DNA of 64,000 nucleotides from positions 29,738,811-29,802,810 of the forward strand of contig OY282605.1 in the NCBI GenBank assembly GCA_958298945.1, read 5' to 3'. The notes beneath the pieces are model-generated. The model worked only from the letters and a program-made list of their open reading frames with translations. It had not been told where the DNA came from and did no database searches. This stretch comes from Atherix ibis. Its lineage: Eukaryota; Arthropoda; Insecta; Diptera; Athericidae. Each line of letters begins with the position of its first letter. Position 1 is the first letter of the stretch. Shown here piece by piece: positions 37,030 to 47,655 of the stretch. Both the position numbers and the translations under genes were made by a program.

Positions 37030-37300
37030 TATTAGCCACTGGCTATTATTAGGATGATATGCTGGTATATATTTAAGATCGCGCCGCCGGAACAGAAGTT
37101 ACAGTCAAAAAGGTCATTTATAGAAAAAGTGTTGGACATAAAACAGAATCCTGAGGAACACCAGCATTTATTTGGTAAAATACCAACTTGTGACTTTCCA
37201 AAGGAACTTGAATCAAGCAGTCTAAAAGATAGTTTCTAATCTATTCAAAGAAGCAATCATCTATGCCATATGAACACGTATGTACACGACAACAGATTGA
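37030..37300 (-). pseudogene. Non-LTR reverse-transcriptase fragment
   Basis: The minus strand near 37170 reads INAGVPQDSVLCPTLFL, the conserved block preceding the polymerase active site, flanked by related degraded sequence. It sits directly beside mariner I within intron 3. The clade is uncertain (Jockey or CR1-like). Confidence 0.68.
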
Positions 37301-37328
37301 AGCCAAACTCTGTCAAATGCCTTTTAAA

Positions 37329-38472
37329 TACGAGGTATGTTCAAAAATTATCGCGAATTTTGTGTTTTTTCAAAAATTATTTATTTATTCATGAATATCT
37401 ATTTTGTCCCCTTCAAAGTAATCCCCACCAGATATTATACACTTGTGCCAACGTTTTTTCCAATCCTCGAAGCACTTCAAAAAATCATTTTTTGTGATCT
37501 TGTTCAGCTCCTTCTTCGATGTCATCTTTATCTCCTTTCATGGGGCTTTTCCATTTCGGGAACAAGGAAAAGTCACAGGCGGCCAGATCTGGGGAATATA
37601 TGTATATAATAAATAATATAGTGTTGTTTTTCGCCAAAAATTCGCGCACAAGCAACGATGCGTGAGCAGGGGCGTTATCATGGTGCAAAAGCCAATTTTT
37701 GTTCTTCCACAAATCCGGGCGTTTCTGGCGGATTGCTTCACGCAACTTGCGCATAACTTGCAGATAATATTCCTTATTGACCGTTCTACCCTGTGGCAAG
37801 AACTCATGATGCACCACGCCCCTGCAATCAAAGAAAACTGTAAGCAAAACCTTCACATTCGACCGAACTTGGCACCCTTTTTTCGGTCTTGACTCGTGCG
37901 GCAGCTTCCATTGGGATAATTGAGCTTTGGTTTCCATGTCATCACCATAAACCCATGATTTGTCACTAGTTATGACCCTCTGAAGCAAATTTGAGTCGTC
38001 GCGGACAGAGTCCAACAGCTCCTTAGTAATGTTAATGCGATGCTGTGTTTGGTCGAAATTGAGAAATTTTGGTACGAATTTCATGGCGTCCCGTCTCACG
38101 CCCAAATTATTGGTAAAAATCAAATAGCACGAGCCAATCGATATGTTTAAATCCTCAGCAACTTCTCTAACGGTGATTTGACGATTGGCCAATAGTATTT
38201 TCTTCACTTCATTAATGTTTTCATCTGTTGACGTGCTCGGGCGTCCGGCACGCTTTTCGTCGTTCACATCTTCTCGGCCCTCTGAGAACATTTTGTGCCA
38301 CCGATAAACGTTTCTTTGGTCTAAAGTAGGAATGGGCCAAAACACGTGCAAGCAAAGAACCTGTCAAAAATTAACTGAACATTCAAAATGGCCGAACTTG
38401 TCCAACATAAAGCCACAAATACGTTACCCGCGAAAATTAAACATTCGTGATACTTTTTGAACAGACCTCGTA
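37329..38472 (-). mobile_element. Mariner element I with both inverted repeats, in intron 3
   Basis: The ends are TACGAGGTATGTTCAAAAAT (37329) and, inverted, TACGAGGTCTGTTCAAAAAG (to 38472), with TA at each. It is the same family as mariner F and lies in the same orientation as the host gene. Confidence 0.94.
37485..38351 (-). pseudogene. Mariner I transposase, long open frame lacking the N-terminal helix-turn-helix
   Basis: The open frame of about 288 codons holds VYRWHKMFSEGREDVNDEKR, AGRPS, a second helix-turn-helix (ITVREVAEDLNISIGSCYL) and the FVPKFLNFDQ linker. The first Asp is in ITSDKSWVYGDD (usual Glu changed to Lys), the second in LHHDNAPAH and the third in YSPDLAACDF, with exactly 34 residues between the last two. 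About 100 bp coding for the start Met and first DNA-binding helices, present in mariner F, are deleted, so no ATG starts this frame. The C-terminal end is frameshifted after KSPMKG. It is one of the better preserved copies but not functional. Confidence 0.9.
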
Positions 38473-39989
38473 TTAAGCCCAGCATTTTCCCAAAAGTTAT
38501 CGTCCAAATTAGTTTCTTTCCATTTTTTCCTATACTTTCGCTTTTTTTTTTAAAATTTGCAAAAGTCCTTCCTATTATCCTTTACATTTTTACCAATTAT
38601 TCCATTAAAACTACAAGTATCTAAAAATTCAAAAAAAAAACGAATGAACTCAAAAAATCAATTATCATAAATGCCATCAAACGACTGAATAGTCACCAAT
38701 AAAATTTTAAATCGCTTTGAATTTTTTTTTGCTCAAAGAATTCTTTTTTAAAAGCCAATCAAATAAAATCAAAATTCAACTAGAAAATTTGCTTGAAAAA
38801 AAGAAAGTACAAAAAAAAGTAAACGTCCTTAAACTAAAAGGACGATGACGAGTCTTTTGAATATTTTCATATTTTCTTATTAAAAAGCGTGCACCCCTTC
38901 CAGGGGGCAGGATAGCTGACAAGAGATGCAAAATTGATTCAATGGGAAAATGCAAATGTTCTCAGGAAATAAGTCTCCTTAACTTTCAGGATTTATTCAG
39001 AAACTGCAGCAATCGGTCCTGTTTAATTGATTCTCTATTTTCTACTGAATCAGATAAATTTACACCACTCGTACCCGTTGGCATCGATTCTAGAGTCTTT
39101 CACTTTTCATTTCCCTATTGGCATCGATATTTTTTGCCATTTCTGCGCCAGATTCAATTTCAACTGGAAATTAATGAGGAAACTTGAAATATTTCTTCTG
39201 CTTTTTTCTTCCTATTTCATCTTAAATTTTTTACCCTTTTATTTTTATTGTGTAAACTTATACGCTTCATAAGAAATTTATTGATTAAAAAATTTAATTA
39301 AATTCGTCTAATTAGAATTAAATACAAGGAGTGCTGGTACATTGGAAAGTTCCCAGCATAAAAGCTTCGACATTTTCTGAAAACTTTTGATCTTTTTTAT
39401 GTATTTTTTTTTTCTATTTAAGATATTTTAAAAATTCCTATTTGAAAAAGGAAAACTTTAGTTAAAGTTTTTGATTGACTCTGAAAATAAACTAAGAACA
39501 GAAATTGTAGAAAAAATTATGCTTCGATATTTAGAGTCCAATTTAGTTTGAGCAACGACAAGGACCAAAATCGCTACTTTAAAACATAAAGATTGTGATC
39601 CGAACTATTTTCACGGTAGGTCAGGCTGTATATTTAAAAGACCTTTTCCTGTGGCGCGTCCCGGCTTTATCCGGTCTGGGCTTACTGAATCAAAGAACTC
39701 CAGACGTCCCGGCTTCGCGCTACATTCTTGCAGTTCGACACTTCCAGAATATTTTTAACGCTGTTGGTCTACCGAAACGCCGTTGGTCTACCGAAAGCAA
39801 GGTCTACCCCGTCTTTTGGAACCATAAATGGAGCTTCTGTAGGCTATTCATCATCTATATAGATTAAGCGCCCAGTCCACTGAAGCCTACGAAGCTTAAT
39901 TTTATCTACAACCGGTTAAATAGGCTCCGCAATCGTTCATCTTCACGAAGGGGGCTCTGGTTGCGAAGATGGAAACTGGAGCATCAGAT
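38473..39989. other. Intron 3, mostly unassigned
   Basis: AT-rich to 38870. 39590-39900 is GC-richer and probably retroelement-derived (a 17-bp direct repeat GTTGGTCTACCGAAA lies at 39763 and 39782), but the family was not recognised. Confidence 0.4.
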
Positions 39990-40275
39990 TTAATGAAGGG
40001 CACTCTATCGTGTATCTGATATTGAAATCGATGCGATGGATAGGACACAATATGCTAATATATATGGAGAGGCGCCCGTAAAAGAATTATCCCCGATAAC
40101 CCAATTGGCAGACGTGCAAGAGGCCCGAAAGATAAGAGTAACAAGGATGCGATGGATAGGACACAATATGCTAATATATGGAGAGGCGCCCGTAAAAGAA
40201 TTATCCCCGATAACCCAATTGGCAGACGTGCAAGAGGTGAAGGTCCAGGAATGTCGTATTTGGAATAAGGAATTT
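39990..40275 (+). pseudogene. RTE-like LINE C-terminal fragment with 116-bp tandem duplication
   Basis: The second copy translates to MRWIGHNM, and in another frame to RKRIIPDNPIGRRARG, the terminal motif seen in several LINE polyproteins. The segment from ATGCGATGGATAGGACACAA is present at 40031 and again at 40147, nearly identical except for two bases (an extra TA). Confidence 0.6.
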
Positions 40276-40394
40276 GCACTTATACACGCACAAAATTCTA
40301 GTGATACAAAAACTTCAGCCCAGAGAACATATAAAATGTCGAGAATGGATCAAAACTTTTAATGGCTCTACAGTCCAGATCTTGGTTTTTACAT

Positions 40395-41760
40395 GAAAAT
40401 TACTTAAGCGGCCTCCATAATAACCAAAAAAGCCGCTCCTGGGGCTGTAAAAATCTCGAAGCAACTCGTAGATTGACTGTGTGGTGCATGGTTTGAGACG
40501 GAGGTGTTACTAGGCCGTATTTCTCTGAGGACGCTGCTGGTCTTGCTATTACGCTGACTGATGGGTGATACACATTAGAAAGAAGAACTTTTTCTTTCGT
40601 GAATTGGATTAATTGTGATTGGATGTCACGTAGTTCTGATAGGATCCACAATAGAAATTCGATGACTGATGCTCCCTGACTGAATTATGAATAAGAACTC
40701 TATAGACGAGACCCTTGCAAAAATGTTATAGAGCTCCATAGACAAGGCCCCGATTTTTACGAGGAAAGTCAAAATGAGTGACAAAGCGTATTTCGACTGA
40801 AGCGGCTTCATTGATAAGCAAAAAAAGCCACTCCCGAAGCTATAAAAATCCCGAGGCAATTCGTGAGTGACTGTGTGGTGCGTGGTTTTAAGCGGAGGTG
40901 TCATTGAGCCGTATTTATTTGAGGATTCTGCTGGTCTTCCTGTTACGCTGACTGATGGGTGATATATTGAAGAACTTCTTGATTGGATGATACGTAGTTC
41001 CAGCAGCATGGCGTCATATCACACACAGCCCGCTCCACAATAGAAATTCGGTCACTGATGTTCCCTGACTGAATTGTGATTAAGAACTCTATAGACAAGA
41101 CCCTTGCGAAAACGTTATAGAGCTCCATAGATAAGGCCATGATTCTAACGGGAAAAGTGATAATGATTAACCAAGCGTATTTCAGTTAAAGCAGCTTCGT
41201 TGATAAGCAAAAAAAGCCGCTCCTGGGGCTGTGAAAATCCAGAGGCAGCTCGTGAGGCGAAGGTGTCATTAGGCTTTATTTCTCTGAGGACTCTGCTGGT
41301 CATGCTATGATGCTGACTGATGGGTCATATAGAAAGAGAAACTTCTTGATTAGATGACACGTAGTTCTGGGAGGACGGCGTCACATCACACACAGCCCAC
41401 TCCACAATAGAAATTCGGGTACTGATGTTCCCGGACTGAATAATGATTAAGAACTCTATAGATGAGACCCTTGCGAGAATGTTGTAGAGCTCCATAGATA
41501 AGGCTCTAATTTTTACTGGGAAAGTCATAATAAGTGACAAAGCGTATTTCGACTGAAGCGGCGTTGTTGATAAGCAAAAAAGCCGCTCCTGGGGCTATGA
41601 AAATCGGGATGCAATTCACAAATAACTTTTATAGCTTCATAAAGTATGGTGCGGTGTTTGAGTCAGAGGCGTCATTAACCCGTATTTATTTATTAAGATT
41701 GGATGCGCTACAATGGAAATTCTGTCACCGATATTTCCTGGCCTAAGTAGGTCTAAAAGT
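40395..41760 (+). repeat. Tandem array, unit about 370-395 bp, 4 units, from a DD41D transposase
   Basis: GATAAGCAAAAAAGCCGCTC or a close variant starts units near 40420, 40814, 41202 and 41570. Each full unit carries, in coding order, a degraded D1-side segment (NKQKK...), TGACTGTGTGGTGCGTGG (VTVWC), FEDSAG and the region VTLTDG. A second-Asp segment near CCAGCAGCATGGCGTCATAT (degraded FQQDGATSHTAR) and following sequence close the unit. It is transposase-derived but with many stops. Confidence 0.75.
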
Positions 41761-42234
41761 GGTAATGTTGATTGGCACGGTCGCTACCCCGGGTTCAACC
41801 ATTCTCGATTTTTCCTTTGGACATATCCCTAATTATTTGCAATAAAAAAAACTCTCAACTATATCCTGTATATATGGTAGATATTTTTTTAAAGTAAATA
41901 ATAGCAAAGATCCAAAATTTCGAAGAAGAAAAAATCAGTTTGTCCAATTAATTTTGTACACCACTGTAAAAATACTCGACGTCAGAAATTGAAGGAAGAA
42001 GGCTGAAACTTGTCAAACTTTTTTTGATGAGGCCTAGAGTCCTTAGCTCACAAAGGGTTGTACTGCCAGTAAATAGTAATAATTAAGGATATTGTCCTGA
42101 AAAAAAACTACCCAAAAAAAATAATCTCCAAAACTAAGCGTTTTTTTGAGCTTCAAAAAGAGACTTTTTTTCTCGTCCTTTAATCAGTTCATGAAAAAGT
42201 TTTTTTTTAAATAAAAATTCCATTTAATAATTAC
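41761..42234. other. 5' end of intron 3, nothing recognised
   Basis: AT-rich intron sequence next to the exon 3 donor. Confidence 0.5.
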
Positions 42235-44792
42235 CCAGTTTGAGGTTCCAACGACGAGAACTCCTCCTCATCCTCACCAATGGTTGGCAGCATGTTAGTA
42301 TGCCATGGAAAGTTAAAGTATGCCTCCGATGGGCCAGGTCCGTTGATAAGTTCGGGCGGTCCAAGTTTTTCACCCTCTTCGATTTCGTAGACTTTCTCCT
42401 CATCCTCATCACTCGAACTGTCCAGATAGTTGTCATTGCAGTCATCATCATTCGAGACTCTGATGCATTTGCCAACAACGATGGTTTCTGTTCCTTCAAC
42501 ATCAGCTTCGCCGGCATCGTTCCTATCGTCGTCTCCGTCATCATCACTTCCTGTCTTCTTTTCAATCATTTCATGGATAGTCCGATTATGATTTCTATCG
42601 ACATGATGGAAGAAATGTTTGTTGGGCTTGTGCTCCGTTTCGATCTGGAAGGACATTCTCTTCGGCGGAGGTGGCGGATGCCGATTAAAATCCGTTGCCA
42701 AACAGATTCGAGTTGTTGCGATTTTGCTTTTCGGAACGAAATTGATTAAACGCGGCAGAAGTTTTGATTCATTGCCATTCTCATCTGTCATCGATATCTT
42801 CTCCGGAGTCGAAGGCGGTGTCCGTTTGGGACTTGTTCGAATGTCGGTGTCCAGCTCAACACCGTCGTACGTCTGCAATTTAAATCGTATCTCGGAGTTA
42901 GGTGATGTGTTCAGTTTAGGAATATTCGTCGCCTTCCGTTGTGGGCTTGAAGTTTTCTCAACTGTCATCTTGGAAGTTTTCTCAACGGTCATTTTCTTGT
43001 CGGTTTTATCGGATTTTGATAACCCATTAACCATAGCGGTACCATTAACTAGAGGCACTGTAATGGGTATAGATGATGGTGGACTTGTTGCTGGGATTGT
43101 TGGCGACTTCTTTTGTGATTGTGTTAACTCGAATCGGTATTTGTGATCGGCAGACTTCATTGGTGTCACCTCAACCAGAGGTCTTACGATAGTAGCCGAT
43201 TCGTGTTTCTGGATAATTTCAATTGGTTTCATCAGCTCAACACTGTTGAAAGTCGTTTTCGCATCAGAATCTGAATTTCGTCTTTGCAACAATTGTCGGG
43301 GCTTGACCGTAACTGGCTTCTCGACTGTTTTAACCATCTTTGACTCTACCTTCTCTGAACTACTATCGAAATCACCCGGTTTTCGTTCGAATTTTCCCAC
43401 CGGAATTTTCGATTTGCTCTGCTTTACCTCTGCTTCGGGTTTTTTCTGAATTTGTCGTCGGACAGCAGCAACTGGCGGCACCTGGTGTACTCTGGCCTCG
43501 GCTTCAAGCAACATTTTTGTCTGTTCTTTCAGTTTTTCCATAACGTCTTCTTCCGTTCGCTCTTCGTTCTTAAAGAAAATTTTCATATTCCCATCAGTTT
43601 CAGAAGTGATTTCCGCTGATATCTTTGGGAAAGTTTGAACTGCACTAACAACCGCTTTTGGAATTTTCGTACTAGCATCGCAAGAAATCTCTTTTCGGCT
43701 GCCTTGTGGGCTATTTTCGTTATCATCATTTTTCGATCCCATCGAAGCGTCACTTGTTAGTGCTTCAGATTTTAGAGCTAATTCTCTACTATGTCGACGG
43801 GGAACCGGTACAATTGACCTCTTCTTGACTTCAGTCGATCCAGAAGATGTTATGACTTGTCGGGGCTTAGGAGTTGGTGGTATTGTTGGCAATGAAACTG
43901 GACTTTGTGCTGTTAGTGCTGTGGATATTTTTGTAATTTGACTCGTTAGAACACTTTCCATTCCAGCTGTTGTGATTGTAAGTGGCTTTGTGGTTTTAAC
44001 AACCTCATCTTTTGTTTTAACATGAACATTTTCATAATTTTTCGTATTATCCGTTGACTCACCGCCAACATTTTCATATGTGGACGTATTACGAGTGACT
44101 TTGATTAATGTTTGTCGAGTTCCATCTTGAAAATCTTGTGGTGGTTCAAGACTTTTCAGACATTCTGCCAATTTTGCCGAACTATCAACATTGAACTCTT
44201 TCTCCAACATTGTGAATGGTTTTAAAACTTTTGCCAGTTCAGATTTATTAATAGTCGTGACTGTACTGCCATTGACTGGACCATAGAATCCATTTGTATT
44301 CGATACGTAACCGCTCCCACCAAATCCGGGCATGTCTAGCTCATTCAGCGTCGAGTTGATCGACAATCGTTCAACTACAGTTGAAACTGTGCTGCTGGTA
44401 TCATCCGATTCGGATTCACCAATTGCAGAATTTTCATCCGAAAACAAATTTATATAATATTCCGCATCGGGCGGTGGAGTAAAAGGCTTCTCATCCCGGG
44501 CCGAACTTCTATCTTGTTTTCTACGCATAAGTTTTCGCGGTGGAACTGGCGGCGGTGGAGGCGGTTGCTGTACATTCCTTTGCGGCTCTTCATAAAGACT
44601 ATCATTCGATAGGCTGTCCCCATTTCGCACAACCAACTTTATGGCCACATTACTCTCTTTTAGGCATCGAACACACTCGATTCGTGTCATCGTTTGTACT
44701 GATTGTCCATCGATCGATAATATTTCGTCGCCTTCTCTCAAATTACCCCAACTAGCCTTAACACGTGATGCTGGACTATCTGCGGCACATGA
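42235..44792 (-). CDS. PDZ gene exon 3: rest of the PDZ domain and long disordered tail
   Basis: It begins SCAADSPASRVKASWGNLRE and completes the PDZ domain (GDEILSIDGQSV, then TRIECVRCLKES). The usual His at the first position of the second helix (class I ligands) appears to be Arg, so class I binding is not predicted. A proline motif PPPPPPVPPRK at residues 188-198 could bind SH3 or EVH1 domains. The remainder is Ser/Thr/Pro/Lys-rich with a tandem KMTVEKTS pair (about 42,960-43,005) and an acidic run (SSSDEDEEKVYEIEEGE). It ends in a dense motif FNFPWHTNMLPTIGEDEEEF. The frame runs to a stop at 42231, but GG/GTAATT at 42235/42234 gives a donor in phase 2 that joins exon 4 in frame. Confidence 0.88.
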
Positions 44793-44860
44793 CTACAAAT
44801 TTCAACAACAAAAATTTATAATTTTAAATTATTCACAAATAAAATCTGAAGAAAAAAAAT

Positions 44861-44866
44861 ACTTGC
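44861..44866 (-). promoter_or_regulatory. Non-canonical GC splice donor of intron 2
   Basis: Minus-strand GCAAGT follows exon 2. No GT donor in the neighbourhood preserves the reading frame and PDZ fold. The matching acceptor TTTGTAG lies at 44799-44793, giving a 74-bp intron. Confidence 0.8.
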
Positions 44867-44910
44867 CTCAATAAGCAGCCGTTGAATCTTCTCGTTGCTC
44901 TTCGTACCAC
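44867..44910 (-). CDS. PDZ gene exon 2 (44 bp)
   Basis: It encodes G-GTKSNEKIQRLLIE, the beta-B to beta-C part of the PDZ domain. The acceptor is ...ATTAAAAG with a poor pyrimidine tract. The frame joins exon 1 (phase 1) and leaves in phase 0. The donor is GAG/GCAAGT, a GC donor whose other positions match the consensus perfectly, as is usual for GC-AG introns. Without this exon the PDZ core would be incomplete, which supports the model. Confidence 0.83.
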
Positions 44911-45060
44911 CTTTTAATATAGAAATACATTATTACATTCACACAGAAATTATATAAATGGTCAAAATCTATTTATTTTGGTATTTGTTTTGTGTAAGAT
45001 CCCAAAAATTAGGATGTCGAGGTCATTTCGTGACTTCTCGTTTCATCATTGTAGTATATA

Positions 45061-46312
45061 TATAGGGTTTTTCAATAAGAGTGATATGATTTCTAAGTGA
45101 CGTTTCGGCCATTTGTAATATGTCATAATTCGTCGTTTTTTTTTTCATTATATTCAGTAATGTTTACAATTTTATCATGGAGAGATATACGCAAGAACAA
45201 CGTTTACAAATTATTTAATTTTATTATTAAAATAATCGTTCTTCAATTGCAACTTTTCGTGCGCTTTTACCATTTTATGGTCGTAATAATCGTCCAACTG
45301 TGTTCGCTATTCGTCGAATTGTTAAAAATTTCGAGCGTACATTTTCTTTACATAATGTTCAAGTGCCAATAAGACAAAGAATAATAAAAATATTGCTGCC
45401 GTTGAGGCAAGTATTGCTGAAGATCGCAATTTGTCGATGCCAAGACGTTCTCAAGAATTGGGACTGTCTCAAACCACAACCTGGCGGATTTTGAGAAAGG
45501 ATTTGGGCTTGCATCCGTATAAAATTGTTATCACTCAAGAACTGAAGCCATTGGACCACCGTAAACGTCGTGAATTTGCTGATTTTGTCTTGGAACAACT
45601 TGAAAACGATAACGATTTTTTTTAAGAAAACCATAAATAAAATAAACAAAACTGTCGATTCTGGTGCGAAGAGAATCCGCAAATTATTCATGAACACCCA
45701 TTACATTCACCTTAATTGACAGTTTGGTGTGGTTTTTCATCTGGTGGAACCATCGGTCCGTACTTCTTTCGAAATGAAGCTGGTAACACCGTTACTGTCA
45801 ATGGAGAGCGGTATAGATCGTAGATAACCAACTTTTTATGGCCTAAATTGGAAGAAGTTGATGTTAAAAATATCTGGTTCCAACAAGACGGGGCTACGTG
45901 CCACACAGCACGTGCAACAACCGAATTATTGCGAGAAAAGTTTGGAGATTCGATTATTTCAAGAAATTGTGATATTAAATGGCCTCCAAGAAGTTGTGAT
46001 TTAACACCGTTAGACTATTTCTTGTGGGGTTTTTTGAACGTGCTATAGCTCTCTTCAAGCTTTAAAAGTCCATATTGAACGTGCTATTCATGACATACGA
46101 CTTGATTTAGTGGAAAAAGTGCTCGAAAATTGGGTTCATCGAATTCGTTCCTGCAAAAGAAGTCGTGGACGCCATTTGAATGACGTTTTATCCAAAACTT
46201 AATTGTATCGATTCTACTTCACATTAAATAAAAAACATTTGAATTTCCTTAACAATTAGTGTGTGTGTTTTTTTTGAATAGAAATCATATCACTCTTTTT
46301 GGAAAACCCAAT
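45061..46312 (+). mobile_element. DD41D-type mariner element J with both inverted repeats, in intron 1
   Basis: The ends share AAGAGTGATATGATTTCTA (45078 onward; reversed at about 46276-46296) and TATAGGGTTTT / TATTGGGTTTT at the tips, in a TATATA context. The length of about 1.25 kb is typical. It lies antisense to the PDZ gene. It is the best preserved member of the transposase type whose fragments recur at 8.9, 24.4, 40.4, 49.2 and 57 kb. Confidence 0.9.
45177..46198 (+). pseudogene. DD41D transposase of element J, broken
   Basis: It starts MERYTQEQRLQII followed by a stop. The helix-turn-helix follows (MPRRSQELGLSQTTTWRILR), then KRREFADFVLEQLENDNDFF. The first-Asp block (SDEAHF in relatives) is deleted near 45622. 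It continues KQNCRFWCEENPQ, VWCGFSSGGTIGPYFF, the second Asp in WFQQDGATCHTAR and the third Asp in CDLTPLDYFLWG. Counting between the last two Asp gives 41 residues, the DD41D signature (rosa-like group). Stops and frameshifts lie throughout. Confidence 0.88.
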
Positions 46313-47279
46313 ATAAATAAATTCTTATGAGAGATTTAATATAATATCTTTAATATAATAATATGGAAATATGTAGTAAATAATGGTATGTGTGTGTAAG
46401 TCGTTAGTGGGTGGGGGGGGGGAGGAGGTTTGTTATTGTTCGATAAACAGAATCGTATAAAATTAATGTTAAATTATTGAAATGACAGAAATAAAAATGA
46501 AACATTTTAAATTAAAATCTTTAATTATATATATTTAATTTTAAAGGTTTATTTAATTCAGTAGTTAATTAATTAATTAATTTAACTGAAATTAATCTGA
46601 CTGAATTAAAAATTTATTAATTCTTCTCGAAAATCAAAATTCAGAATTTTAAATTTTTTGAATTATTCACAGAGCCAGACAGACAAATTGTAACTGTGGC
46701 TACAGACAGAAGACATTTGAACTGTGCTACAGGTGCAGCAAAATAATGCAGTTTAATGCACCCTGCCGGTTTATTTCCGCATGCAGGTATTTCCTTTAAC
46801 AAAAAATGTCCTTATAACATAAAAGGGACGAGAACACGTAATTTTTATAGCAGCTTTTTGAGTATTCCCAGCAAAAAAGAAAAAACAGAAACGAAATTAC
46901 TTCCCGGACAACCCAATACAGATAGACAGACATTTGAACTGTAACGCATTTGAACTGTCAAAGCAAACGCCGAAAAATATGCAAAATTTATACGAAAATG
47001 ACGACGTCTTTTCAAAATCTGTAGTAATTAAGGATGTTTTTAAAAAAATAAAAAATACACATAGGTGTAGAAGAAATAGTTTTATAGTTTCATATCAAGA
47101 GGGGGGGGGGCGTATGTATCCAATTTGAGGAGTAACAAATAAAATTAGTTAATTACTACTGAAAACCAAATAAACTTAACTACGACGTCGATACGAACTG
47201 ATATTAAGCCGATAACAGTTACAATAAGGTTTGTAACTTTGATCATATTAATCTTTGCTATTTATTTTTATGACAATTA
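46313..47279. other. Remainder of intron 1, no feature recognised
   Basis: AT-rich with a poly-G run at 46411-46420 and another at 47100-47109. The patch 46670-46930 is less AT-rich and unassigned. Confidence 0.45.
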
Positions 47280-47311
47280 TGACAAAACTGTTATAAACGA
47301 TGACGGCAACC
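47280..47311 (-). repeat. Intronic near-copy of exon 1 sequence, abutting the splice donor
   Basis: The 24 bases 47280-47303 are identical to 47466-47489 in exon 1, and similarity continues over CGGCAACC after a 2-base gap. The intronic copy begins at intron position 4, so the donor GTGGGTTGCC is partly made of the duplicated sequence. Confidence 0.9.
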
Positions 47312-47314
47312 CAC

Positions 47315-47603
47315 CTTGAAACTTGAGTCCGAAACCTAATCGTTCATTTGGCAGCCGATACACTAGAACAGTTTCTACATCATCGACAACCGAAACTTTG
47401 CTACTTTCTACTTGAATCTCCGAACCATTTTGGTTGTTGCCAATGCTCGATTCTGTTTCATTTATTGACAAAACTGTTATAAACGATGAGTCGGCAACCG
47501 TTTCATCCGTGACACTAACCGGTGCCAAATGGAGCTGTTCACGGCTAATGTCATTTGGTGTGTTAACTGTATCATCGACAGAAACCACAGTGACGTAATC
47601 CAT
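47315..47603 (-). CDS. PDZ gene exon 1: start codon and first half of the PDZ domain
   Basis: It starts MDYVTVVSVDDTVNTPNDIS, with the ATG at 47603-47601 in an AATAATGG context. Residues 1-75 are acidic and Ser/Thr-rich. From about residue 76 (VETVLVYRLPNERLGFGLKF) the first strands of a PDZ domain and its carboxylate-binding loop (LGFGL) are visible. The donor reads CAAG/GTGGGT, phase 1. A possible acceptor (TTTCAG, minus strand) near 47653 suggests a non-coding upstream exon; this is only suggestive. A 32-base near-copy of codons 35-46 lies just inside the following intron. Confidence 0.85.
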
Positions 47604-47655
47604 TATTGACGAAATCTGTTCAATTTACGTGAGATTCCACATCAGATAAAAACTG

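Larger units (their letters stand above)
33160..47603 (-). other. PDZ-domain gene, four exons, minus strand (gene span)
   Basis: Four exons with consistent phases (1, 0, 2, 1) join to 4,633 coding bases, 1,544 codons plus one base. The N-terminus carries one PDZ domain (about residues 76-170). The rest is polar, Ser/Thr/Lys/Glu-rich and probably disordered, with a proline-rich motif at 188-196 and an acidic cluster near the end of exon 3. This architecture suggests a cytoplasmic or cortical scaffold, but I do not recognise the ortholog and assign no symbol. Introns: 2,404 bp (44911-47314), 74 bp (44793-44866, GC-AG) and 7,333 bp (34902-42234). Introns 1 and 3 are transposon-rich. The 3' end is uncertain: either the frame stops at TAG (33155-33153) or it splices at GTCAGT to an exon not recognised in the window. 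Confidence 0.82.

Noticed and set aside
42231..42233. TAA as the true end of the PDZ protein
   Set aside because: A good donor overlaps it (GG/GTAATT), and a phase-matched acceptor at 34902 opens 580 further codons of similar composition; still possible as an alternative isoform.
42240..43543. Plus-strand open frames opposite exon 3
   Set aside because: Shadows of a long minus-strand coding exon with biased composition.
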